From JAPUDQ01 sp049289035 (GTDB lineage: Bacteria > Patescibacteriota > Saccharimonadia > Saccharimonadales > Saccharimonadaceae): a stretch of DNA of 20,699 nt. The stretch lies in contig JBAQIV010000018.1 of NCBI GenBank assembly GCA_049289035.1, positions 1 through 20,699 on the forward strand, read 5' to 3'. Shown here piece by piece: positions 14,706 through 20,506 of the stretch. Position 1 is the stretch's first letter. Every line of letters begins with the position of its first letter. The notes below the pieces were generated by a model. It worked only from the letters and a program-made list of their open reading frames with translations. It made no database searches and had not been told where the DNA came from. Position numbers and translations under genes: made by a program.

Positions 14706-14711
14706 ATTATA
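14706..14711 (-). promoter_or_regulatory. TATAAT overlapping the ruvC stop, 6 nt before ruvA
   Basis: The minus-strand TATAAT contains the ruvC stop TAA (14709-14707) within its first bases and ends 6 nt before the ruvA ATG. No SD is seen. It is a candidate internal promoter in the ruvCA unit. Confidence 0.5.
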
Positions 14712-15180
14712 CCCTGCCCATCATACTATGCGTAATGGCAGCGGCGAGAGCGTCGGCGGCGTCATCGGGCTTGGGGATGTCGTGTAGGTTGAGGTGCATA
14801 CGTACCATTTCTTGCATTTGTTTTTTGTCTGCTTTACCGTAACCAGTCAAGGTCTGTTTGATTTGCAATGGCGTGTATTCATGGATCGGCAGTTTTGCTT
14901 TGCGACCAGCCAGCATTGCAACACCACGAGCATGACTGACGCTCATAGCCGTGGTGACATTGCGAGCAAAAAATAATTTCTCAATAGACATACAATCAGG
15001 CTTTGTCTCGGCAATAATCTCTGTCAAGCCGTCATAAATTTCTTCGAGTCGTTCGTCCAGCGGCGTATGAGCCGGGGTTCGCACCACGCCCGCTGTCACT
15101 AGTCGCGTCGCTGTACGCGTCACCTCGATAACACCAAACCCCAATATGCCCGTCCCTGGATCGATCCCAATAATTCTCAT
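14707..15180 (-). CDS. ruvC: Holliday junction resolvase RuvC
   Basis: 157 residues. The acidic active-site residues are all present: Asp7 in RIIGIDPGTGILGFG, Glu in CMSIEKLFFARNVTTA (about residue 67), and two Asp in KPDDAADALAAAITH (about 138-141). RuvC cleaves Holliday junctions held by RuvAB. The order ruvC-ruvA with yebC upstream is the classic arrangement, here interrupted by a surface-protein gene between yebC and ruvC. TATACT (15193-15188) ends 7 nt before the ATG and no SD is present, supporting an independent leaderless start at MRIIGID. Confidence 0.97.
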   Translation of the reverse strand: MRIIGIDPGTGILGFGVIEVTRTATRLVTAGVVRTPAHTPLDERLEEIYDGLTEIIAETKPDCMSIEKLFFARNVTTAMSVSHARGVAMLAGRKAKLPIHEYTPLQIKQTLTGYGKADKKQMQEMVRMHLNLHDIPKPDDAADALAAAITHSMMGRV

Positions 15181-15187
15181 GAGCTTA

Positions 15188-15193
15188 AGTATA
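15188..15193 (-). promoter_or_regulatory. -10 (TATACT) 7 nt before ruvC
   Basis: TATACT on the minus strand starts 2 nt after the stop of the upstream lamin-tail gene (TAA at 15197-15195) and ends 7 nt before ATG 15180. No SD is visible. Confidence 0.55.
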
Positions 15194-15194
15194 C

Positions 15195-16775
15195 TTACTT
15201 TTTGCCAAGTTTGCTCGTTAGCTTTTTTAGCCCGCTGCTAATTTCGCTGCGCCATTCATACAGCGCATAGCCGACACCGCCCAGTGCCACGACTGCACCG
15301 ATTGCATATGGATTAGTAAGGAGCGACGCGGCTGTCGCTGGGCTAGCTTGCGCTGGTTGTACCAGCGATGGCGCGACCGTCGATGTACCGAGTACTTTGC
15401 GGCAACGGTTTGTAGCGGGGTTGCGTTCGTAACCTTCATCGCACGGGATCAGTTCGGCTACAGCACTCGCGATACTACGACAACGATTGGTCGCGGGGTT
15501 ACGCTCCTGCCCTTCGCCACATGGCACAAGGCTTGCGGTCGCCGTAGCAGTAACCGACTTACAACGATTAGTATCGGGATTACGATATTGCCCTTCGGGG
15601 CACGTTGCCAGCGCATTGACCGCTTCTTCGATAGCACGACAACGATTGGTTTCAGGACTGCGATACTGGCCAGCCGGACATGATTTTACTTCTGGCGCAA
15701 CAACTGGCACAGTTATCACATTATCAGCAAGTGGCTGGGGCGTAGATGTCCACTGCCATGTACCGTCGCCACCAAGTGCATATGACCAGCCTTGCTGGCT
15801 GCTTCCAGCACCCGCATAGCGCGTCATGGTTTCCCTATAGTTCACCAGACCATATCTGTCTTCCAGCCAGATGTATCCGCCAGAATTTGTTAGGCTTATC
15901 CGGCCTTTGGCATCGGTTAAATATAGTGTTATGTACCCCTCGGCATTTGGAGTGGTGCTATCAAGCGCAAATGTATTTGACGAGGTGCGCGACGATGAGT
16001 TGCTGTCGCTTCGCAGTACGTACTGCGATAAATCGGCAGTAGGATCATTAACTTTGATTTTGACATAGTCACCGCATAGTACGCTCGTGTCAAACGGGTC
16101 GCAATCGCTCGCGTAGGGATAAATTTCAACAATATGCATAGCTGGCGCAGCTGGTACCGTATACAAACCGTTGTCAAACAAGCTGACACCGCTGGCATAA
16201 TGTGGCTCTGTCATAGCAGCTGGCAATGCGGTAAATGACGTGGTTGTCGAGCTATAGCCGGTTGTCGTCTGGTTACGCTGCCAGATTTCATAGTACGCAT
16301 TCTTCGTCGTTGAAAGTTTAGTGAATTTAAGATCATAATTGACCGAGCGTAGCCCCATACCGGCTGGCGGCACCAGCATCATAGTTGCTTTATCAGGCGT
16401 CGTTGTCACAAGTGGCGAACTTGCAAATGTATACGTCGCACCATCGACAATACCCTGCAAGCTCGCGATCACATGCGTATTAGGTTCAAGCCAACCACTG
16501 CGCGAACTCGCAAAGTCCAGTTTATTTTCTGGTTTGACGTCACCAACATATAGCCCCCACTGTGACACATCAATCGGCGCACTTGAATTGTTGTATAGCT
16601 GCACAAATTTCAAACTCAGACCATCATCGCTGCGTTGATACGCCGATACATACAGCTGCGGTTCGCTCGTCAGGTATCCGTCAGTTGTCGCGAGCGCGCG
16701 AACACTATTGCTTGCTACCACGATCGAGCTAAGCATACATCCCACCCACAGTACAAAGACTACTGTGCGTTTCAT
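15195..16775 (-). CDS. Secreted lamin-tail domain protein with four Cys repeats and a C-terminal anchor
   Basis: 526 residues. A signal peptide (MKRTVVFVLWVGCMLSSIVVASNSVRALA) is followed by two lamin-tail-like beta domains. The first is about 35-150 (LYVSAYQRSDDGLSLKFVQLYNNSSAPIDVSQWGLYV), the second about 215-355 (MHIVEIYP through GTWQWTSTPQPLADN, the usual end of this domain in CPR proteins). Then come four repeats of about 26 residues with the core C-x2-GQYRNP-x-TNRC(R/K), starting near residues 366, 392, 419 and 445. A hydrophobic segment (about 490-510, YAIGAVVALGGVGYALYEW) and a Lys-rich tail anchor it. It should be exposed on the cell surface. The repeats look like small disulfide knots. 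The binding target is unknown. Confidence 0.8.
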   Translation of the reverse strand: MKRTVVFVLWVGCMLSSIVVASNSVRALATTDGYLTSEPQLYVSAYQRSDDGLSLKFVQLYNNSSAPIDVSQWGLYVGDVKPENKLDFASSRSGWLEPNTHVIASLQGIVDGATYTFASSPLVTTTPDKATMMLVPPAGMGLRSVNYDLKFTKLSTTKNAYYEIWQRNQTTTGYSSTTTSFTALPAAMTEPHYASGVSLFDNGLYTVPAAPAMHIVEIYPYASDCDPFDTSVLCGDYVKIKVNDPTADLSQYVLRSDSNSSSRTSSNTFALDSTTPNAEGYITLYLTDAKGRISLTNSGGYIWLEDRYGLVNYRETMTRYAGAGSSQQGWSYALGGDGTWQWTSTPQPLADNVITVPVVAPEVKSCPAGQYRSPETNRCRAIEEAVNALATCPEGQYRNPDTNRCKSVTATATASLVPCGEGQERNPATNRCRSIASAVAELIPCDEGYERNPATNRCRKVLGTSTVAPSLVQPAQASPATAASLLTNPYAIGAVVALGGVGYALYEWRSEISSGLKKLTSKLGKK

Positions 16776-16784
16776 CTAAATCTG

Positions 16785-16790
16785 AGAATA
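16785..16790 (-). promoter_or_regulatory. -10 candidate (TATTCT) 9 nt before the lamin-tail gene
   Basis: TATTCT on the minus strand ends 9 nt before ATG 16775. It matches the consensus at four of six positions and no SD is present. Support is weaker than for the neighbouring genes. Confidence 0.35.
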
Positions 16791-16824
16791 CACCCAGCAC
16801 TCGCTGAACGTCAACAGAGTTTGT

Positions 16825-17541
16825 CTATTTTACATCAGCATTGTTGTGAATGCTGGTCACGTCGTCGAGATCGTCCAGCATGTCGAGCAGACGAAATAAC
16901 TTTTCTTCGGTTTCAGTACTATCGATTGGTACGGTAGACGTCGGCACATAGCTGAGCTCAGTGTCAGTAATTGTCAGCCCCGCGTCGAGCAACTTTTTGC
17001 GCACTGCGTGCAAATCTTTCATGTCGGTATACACGACGACACTATCATCTTCGATGACAGCGTCTTCAGCCCCAGCGTCAAGTACGGTCAACAGCAATTC
17101 ATCGGTGTCACCGACAACCGGCAACGTCATGACACCGCGTCGGACAAACTGAAACAGCACACTACCCGGCTCAGCTACTGCACCGCCACCTTTACTAAAC
17201 GTGTGTCGAACTTCTGGGTACGTACGGTTGCGGTTATCAGTCGCAACTTCGACGATGATTGCCGTGCCACCGGGCCCGTAGCCTTCATACACAATCTCTT
17301 CAAGCTGCGCAGCGTTTTTGTCCGACACGCGGTCGATGGCGCGCTGAATGTTGTTCGTAGGCATGTTGGCAGCTTTGGCTTTTTCGATCGCGAGCGCCAA
17401 TGACGAGTTAAGTGATGGATCAGTGCCACCACGGGCGGCGATAGCGATTTGGTTGCCAAGTTTAGTAAACACAGCACCGCGCTTGGCGTCTTTGGCGCCT
17501 TTTTCGCGTTTGATCGTCGACCATTTGCTGTGTCCTGACAT
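16825..17541 (-). CDS. yebC: YebC/PmpR family protein (TACO1 homologue)
   Basis: 238 residues, the normal length. The N-terminus MSGHSKWSTIKREKGAKDAKRGAVFTKLGNQIAIAARGG is the family signature, followed by NPSLN-type helix (DPSLNSSLALAIEKAKAANMPTNNIQRAI) and YEGYGPGGTAIIVEVATDNRNRTYPEVRHTFSKGGG. Members are either transcription factors or, as shown for several bacterial homologues, ribosome-associated factors that help polyproline translation. It is frequently next to ruvC, as here with one gene between. TAAAAT (17553-17548) ends 6 nt before ATG; there is AAGAG next to the start but too close to serve as a normal SD. Confidence 0.96.
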   Translation of the reverse strand: MSGHSKWSTIKREKGAKDAKRGAVFTKLGNQIAIAARGGTDPSLNSSLALAIEKAKAANMPTNNIQRAIDRVSDKNAAQLEEIVYEGYGPGGTAIIVEVATDNRNRTYPEVRHTFSKGGGAVAEPGSVLFQFVRRGVMTLPVVGDTDELLLTVLDAGAEDAVIEDDSVVVYTDMKDLHAVRKKLLDAGLTITDTELSYVPTSTVPIDSTETEEKLFRLLDMLDDLDDVTSIHNNADVK

Positions 17542-17547
17542 ACTCTT

Positions 17548-17553
17548 ATTTTA
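17548..17553 (-). promoter_or_regulatory. -10 candidate (TAAAAT) 6 nt before yebC
   Basis: TAAAAT on the minus strand ends 6 nt before ATG 17541. It lies between the large inverted repeat and yebC, so yebC would be transcribed independently of comEC. Confidence 0.45.
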
Positions 17554-17586
17554 CCCTTTTCACTTGGATACACGCAAGGCGTATGT

Positions 17587-17709
17587 GACCAATACCCAAA
17601 CATCCCTCTCGGAGCAACTGCCCCTCGCCGCTAACTGATTAGCCTTCGCCTTGGAGAGGGGCTGGCCCTCAGGGCCAACTGCTCCGAGAGGGATGTTTGG
17701 GCATTGGTC
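17587..17709. repeat. Large inverted repeat (30-bp arms) between comEC and yebC
   Basis: Arms 17587-17616 and 17680-17709 pair over 30 bp with one mismatch (near 17594), with ends GACCAAT and ATTGGTC. Inside the 63-nt loop are a further stem GCCCCTC/GAGGGGC (17620-17626 with 17656-17662) and a hairpin GGCCCT-C-AGGGCC (17664-17676). The whole fills nearly all the space between comEC and yebC, starting 6 nt beyond the comEC stop. No U-run follows either arm, so it is not a textbook terminator. Possible identities are a small palindromic mobile repeat (MITE- or REP-like) or a long 3'-end stabilising structure. No target-site duplication was seen. Confidence 0.9.
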
Positions 17710-17715
17710 TAAGGA

Positions 17716-19158
17716 TTAATCCACTAAACTCTGTGCCCGAAAATTATACCGTAACCTTCGCCACGCCACTATGAAAAACCCTGCAACCGCACCGTACAAC
17801 ACCACCATCACAGCTGGTGTAATGCTAACCGGCAGTTGCGCCCATTCTGGCTGCGAAAGGTGCCTCACAATTGCCACAAAATAACTCAGCAGTATTTCGG
17901 CGGGTAGTGCTGCTATAAACCCAAGTGCAGGTAGCACCATCGTCGTCACGCCAGCGATAAATGTCAGTAGCATCGCAAGCGGTATAAGTGGCGCGCTCAG
18001 CACATTTGCTACCAGCGCCAGCACTGGCAAGTTACCAAACACCATCAATATGAGTGGCAGAGTCATGATCTGCGCAGCCGTCGTTTCAAACACAATTTGT
18101 AGTAACGCGGGCGTCGTACGTTGCCGCATGATCATGCGCGTCAGTAGCGGTGACACAATCAGCACGCCCGCAAATGCCAAAAATGACAACCACCAGCCTA
18201 TATCTGCCCAAAGGTACAGCGGATCAATCATGGCCGTCAATGCCGCCACATACACAATGAGCAGCAGCGGGTGAAATCGCCGGCCATAATACCACGCTGC
18301 AATGCTTAGACCCGCGACTATGCTGGCGCGCACCATGCTCGGGCTTGCACCGGAAATCGCCACAAACCCCACTATCAATATGCTCGACGAAAACGCCACC
18401 AAAAACTTGGACCGTTTTTCAAACAACCGCTTGGCAAATCGCACCAGTATGGTCAAGTTATAGCCACTTGCAACAACAAGATGTGTGAGACCAACGATGC
18501 GCAACTGTTCGTCAAGCTGCGGCGGCAACGATGTCTTCTGCCCGACAACAAACCCGATACCGAGACTGGCCGACGGCTCAACAATACTTTGTTTGATAGC
18601 GCGGGAGAAATCATCGCGCAGATTGAGCATCGGGTCATTTCCTTTTTTATGATCAAGTACTGTCGCTGACATGCTCAGTTGGTACACCCCAAAGCCTGGT
18701 TTGGCATTGCCACTCACTACCAATTTATCACCACGACGAAACGTTTTTTCACCGCGGATTGTTAACCATGCCGAACCAGCATAGTGCGTGTGCTCGTCGC
18801 GCAGTTCGTGCAGCACCACGCGCGTCAGACCATTGGCCGTGACCTGCGGATCTTCGGCTATGGCGCCAGCAAGCGTCACGCTGTGCGAAGCCAATTGTTC
18901 GGTTGATCGCAGTAATTGATGTATTGCGTCGCCGCGCATTGCGCCAATCACGATTGCCGCACACACACCCAATACTATGGCGTACCATCGTGCCCGCACA
19001 AAACTGCCCGCCATGATGATCAGCACCATCCCGGCCAACCACCACGACCACGCGACCACCATGACCTGCGCCAGCGCCAAGCCAACCAGCAGCCCAGCAC
19101 ACATCCACCCAACCACGTAGGATGAATGAAATTTTCTATACCGCCATGAGTTAAACAT
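17716..19158 (-). CDS. comEC: ComEC/Rec2-type DNA uptake channel without metallo-beta-lactamase domain
   Basis: About 480 residues from ATG 19158; a TTG at 19185 in frame would add nine residues. The N-terminal part has helices near 20-55, then a soluble OB-like DUF4131 region (about 75-165). The competence core contains GLTHLVVASGYNLTILVRFAKRLF (about 228-251), ISGASPSMVRASIVAGLSIAAWYYGRR, and DPLYLWADIGWWLSFLAFAGVLI, followed by many membrane helices to the C-terminus. ComEC passes one strand of incoming DNA into the cytoplasm. The usual C-terminal metallo-beta-lactamase (nuclease) domain is absent: the protein ends right after the last helix. A TATAAT is 10 nt before ATG. Confidence 0.9.
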   Translation of the reverse strand: MFNSWRYRKFHSSYVVGWMCAGLLVGLALAQVMVVAWSWWLAGMVLIIMAGSFVRARWYAIVLGVCAAIVIGAMRGDAIHQLLRSTEQLASHSVTLAGAIAEDPQVTANGLTRVVLHELRDEHTHYAGSAWLTIRGEKTFRRGDKLVVSGNAKPGFGVYQLSMSATVLDHKKGNDPMLNLRDDFSRAIKQSIVEPSASLGIGFVVGQKTSLPPQLDEQLRIVGLTHLVVASGYNLTILVRFAKRLFEKRSKFLVAFSSSILIVGFVAISGASPSMVRASIVAGLSIAAWYYGRRFHPLLLIVYVAALTAMIDPLYLWADIGWWLSFLAFAGVLIVSPLLTRMIMRQRTTPALLQIVFETTAAQIMTLPLILMVFGNLPVLALVANVLSAPLIPLAMLLTFIAGVTTMVLPALGFIAALPAEILLSYFVAIVRHLSQPEWAQLPVSITPAVMVVLYGAVAGFFIVAWRRLRYNFRAQSLVD

Positions 19159-19168
19159 TAATAATCGG

Positions 19169-19174
19169 ATTATA
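19169..19174 (-). promoter_or_regulatory. TATAAT 10 nt before comEC
   Basis: Perfect TATAAT on the minus strand, with a TTGTGA -35-like box 18 nt further upstream. It supports starting comEC at ATG 19158, because the alternative TTG at 19185 lies upstream of this -10 box. Confidence 0.5.
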
Positions 19175-19227
19175 CGACAAGTCAAAAATGCATCACAAGC
19201 ACAGACGTTATAATAACGTGGTACGTG

Positions 19228-19611
19228 CTATAAGTTTGCGTCGATAAAATGTTTCAATGCAACCAAATCTTCTTTGATGTGGTCGTAGAAATACGTTGGA
19301 ATACCTACGGACTTAGCAACCTCAGCCGCCTGCACATTATGCTCAAAATAAATCGTATCTTCTGGTTTCACATCATATGTTTGAAGTAGTATTTGCCAAT
19401 AACGTATATCTGTTTTCTCTGGATCATGCTTGAGTGTAAATACTTCATAGGGACTTTTGTCGAGATGAAACATCTTGAACTGTTCATCGTTTGCACCAGT
19501 TAGAACTATTTTACGATTTGGGTATGTGTCAAGTAGCTCTTGCATTTCATTAAAGACCGTACCGTTTTCACGGATTAGTCCATTGATTGCATCAACAAAA
19601 ATTATTTTCAT
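19228..19611 (-). CDS. Small HAD-like protein with degenerate active site
   Basis: About 127 residues from ATG 19611. An ATG three codons upstream (19620) overlaps the last base of a perfect TATAAT, so transcription from that box would exclude it. The HAD core fold is recognisable: motif I IIFVDAINGLI, motif II RKIVLTGANDEQ, a Lys in FTLKHDPEKTD, and a motif IV region DTIYFEHNVQAAEVAKSVGIPTYFYDH. The normal motif I DxD is DAI, and the acidic DD or DxxxD of motif IV is replaced by FEHN. Hydrolysis by the usual mechanism is therefore doubtful. It has no cap domain. The role is unknown; it could bind a ligand or act with altered chemistry. Confidence 0.7.
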   Translation of the reverse strand: MKIIFVDAINGLIRENGTVFNEMQELLDTYPNRKIVLTGANDEQFKMFHLDKSPYEVFTLKHDPEKTDIRYWQILLQTYDVKPEDTIYFEHNVQAAEVAKSVGIPTYFYDHIKEDLVALKHFIDANL

Positions 19612-19618
19612 ACAGTTC

Positions 19619-19624
19619 ATTATA
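19619..19624 (-). promoter_or_regulatory. Extended -10 (TGC-TATAAT) 7 nt before the HAD-like gene
   Basis: Perfect TATAAT with TG one base upstream on the minus strand, ending 7 nt before ATG 19611. No SD. The spacing decides the start codon of the gene. Confidence 0.62.
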
Positions 19625-19645
19625 GCATCCTATCAATAGCCCGTT

Positions 19646-19690
19646 CTCCACGAAAATACACCCGCACAGGGCGAGTGTATTTTCGTGGAG
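19646..19690. repeat. 16-bp perfect inverted repeat overlapping the 3' end of tRNA-Lys
   Basis: CTCCACGAAAATACAC (19646-19661) and its reverse complement (19675-19690) flank a 13-nt loop. On the minus strand the first arm includes the tRNA discriminator base and encoded CCA. The structure could terminate tRNA transcription or sequester the tRNA 3' end. The U-run is inside the stem (TTTT), not after it. Confidence 0.88.
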
Positions 19691-19762
19691 GGTCCGATGG
19701 GGCTTGAACCCATGACACCCTGCTTAAAAGGCAGGTGCTCTAACCAGCTGAGCTACGGACCC
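19686..19762 (-). tRNA. tRNA-Lys (anticodon UUU), CCA encoded
   Basis: The minus strand folds as a standard tRNA. The acceptor stem GGGTCCG pairs with CGGACCC. The D arm is GCTC with GAGC, and the anticodon stem CCTGC/GCAGG holds the loop CTTTTAA (anticodon TTT, Lys). The variable loop is 5 nt. The T stem ATGGG/CCCAT encloses TTCAAGC. Discriminator T and CCA follow at 19689-19686, so CCA is genomically encoded. A TATAAT (19778-19773) ends 10 nt before the first base. Total length with CCA is 77 nt. Confidence 0.96.
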
Positions 19763-19772
19763 GCAATGGGTA

Positions 19773-19778
19773 ATTATA
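19773..19778 (-). promoter_or_regulatory. -10 (TATAAT) of tRNA-Lys
   Basis: Perfect TATAAT on the minus strand, 10 nt before tRNA base 1. No -35 match is evident at 16-18 nt upstream. Confidence 0.6.
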
Positions 19779-19794
19779 CCTGAAATGTACTATC

Positions 19795-19935
19795 GCCTCA
19801 TAGCCTTGCGGCTAAAAGGCAGGGTCACGTTCCGCGACCCCCGAACTTCACGATTGAAAACACAGCTTTCATCGGAAGATTCGTTTCCGAACTGCCACTG
19901 GCAGTTCTCACTCTAACCAGCTGAGCTACGGACCC
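19795..19935 (-). ncRNA. Structured RNA beginning with a copy of the tRNA-Lys 5' half (or tRNA pseudogene)
   Basis: On the minus strand the first 25 nt (19935-19911) are identical to tRNA-Lys up to the end of its D arm; the exact match extends to 29 bp including 4 bases upstream. After that no anticodon arm or matching acceptor 3' strand follows. Instead there is a chain of hairpins: 19907-19889 (GAACTGCC, loop AGT), 19889-19873 (CGGAA, 7-nt loop), 19874-19851 (CGAT/GAAA stems), 19840-19822 (GGGTCGCG, loop GAA) and 19820-19795 (11-position stem with a GCAA tetraloop). A near-perfect promoter precedes it, so it is probably transcribed. Its 3' end is unknown. It could be a functional small RNA or a tRNA copy broken by an insertion. 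Confidence 0.55.
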
Positions 19936-19946
19936 GCAACTGCAAT

Positions 19947-19976
19947 AATATAGCACTTTATATCTGTTACTGTCAA
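19947..19976 (-). promoter_or_regulatory. Consensus promoter of the tRNA-like RNA (TTGACA-N18-TATATT)
   Basis: On the minus strand, TTGACA (19976-19971) and TATATT (19952-19947, preceded by TGC) are 18 nt apart. The -10 ends 11 nt before the tRNA-like 5' end. The -35 overlaps the TGA stop of the upstream membrane-protein gene. It is the only perfect -35 box I saw in the window. Confidence 0.75.
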
Positions 19977-20464
19977 TGTTTCTCGGATTTTGCGTGTTTT
20001 CGCGGCGTAACGTTGTGTATAGTAAACGTATCGATAATTGCGGCCACGAGGCCAACCATAATTAGTGGGTTACGCCATTTGCCGAGCATATTCACTACGT
20101 CGCGAGACACCGCGCTGTCTGCTGGCCACGTTGCGACGAGCGGCCCAAGCAGTAGGCAAACGCTGACAACACCGATAGCCATAGCACCAACCAATGCCGC
20201 ACGTTTCGAATGATAGGTCGGTCCGCTAATAAACATGGTCATAACTGGCGCGAGTGTCAGTAGTACCATCACGACAACATCGGTATCGTACGGCTCAAAC
20301 GTGATAGCATTGGCCGAAAAGCTATCAGCCACTATGCGACCAGCGGTGGTCGACAATACCGACCCGGCGGCAAGCGCCATAGCTAGGACGCCATAGCGGC
20401 GTTTGGTCATAAATGCCACTACAAATAGCGCTGCAAATACTATGCCGACAACCACAAGTATCAT
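19973..20464 (-). CDS. Hypothetical small membrane protein
   Basis: 163 residues; family not recognised. Five hydrophobic segments are visible: about residues 1-19 (MILVVVGIVFAALFVVAFM), 24-45 (YGVLAMALAAGSVLSTTAGRIV), 62-84 (TDVVVMVLLTLAPVMTMFISG), 88-113 (RAALVGAMAIGVVSVCLLLGPLVA) and 131-147 (NPLIMVGLVAAIIDTF). The C-terminus is short and basic (TPRKHAKSEKH). No signature residues suggest a transporter or enzyme. TACTAT (20476-20471) ends 6 nt before ATG, consistent with a leaderless start. The stop overlaps the -35 of the following RNA gene. A CvpA-like or other small integral protein is possible but not shown. Confidence 0.7.
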   Translation of the reverse strand: MILVVVGIVFAALFVVAFMTKRRYGVLAMALAAGSVLSTTAGRIVADSFSANAITFEPYDTDVVVMVLLTLAPVMTMFISGPTYHSKRAALVGAMAIGVVSVCLLLGPLVATWPADSAVSRDVVNMLGKWRNPLIMVGLVAAIIDTFTIHNVTPRKHAKSEKH

Positions 20465-20470
20465 ACGTAC

Positions 20471-20476
20471 ATAGTA
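20471..20476 (-). promoter_or_regulatory. -10 candidate (TACTAT) 6 nt before the small membrane-protein gene
   Basis: TACTAT on the minus strand ends 6 nt before ATG 20464. It matches the consensus at four of six positions, and no SD is present. Confidence 0.35.
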
Positions 20477-20478
20477 AT

Positions 20479-20502
20479 GCCTGGACTACATAAACACCAG
20501 GC
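20479..20502 (-). terminator. Weak hairpin after the RimK-like gene
   Basis: GCCTGG and CCAGGC form a 6-bp stem around a 12-nt A/T-rich loop, 4 nt beyond the RimK-like stop. No U-run follows, so it is at best a weak or factor-dependent terminator. Confidence 0.3.
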
Positions 20503-20506
20503 CATC

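Noticed and set aside
17587..17709. Palindrome as an ordinary rho-independent terminator of comEC
   Set aside because: No U-run follows and the stem is far longer and branched; kept as an unexplained repeat element.
19825..20055. Minus-strand ORF containing SVAQLVRVRTASGSS
   Set aside because: This is the translation of the tRNA-like RNA and its promoter; the SVAQLV string is the usual artefact of reading a tRNA 5' half as protein.
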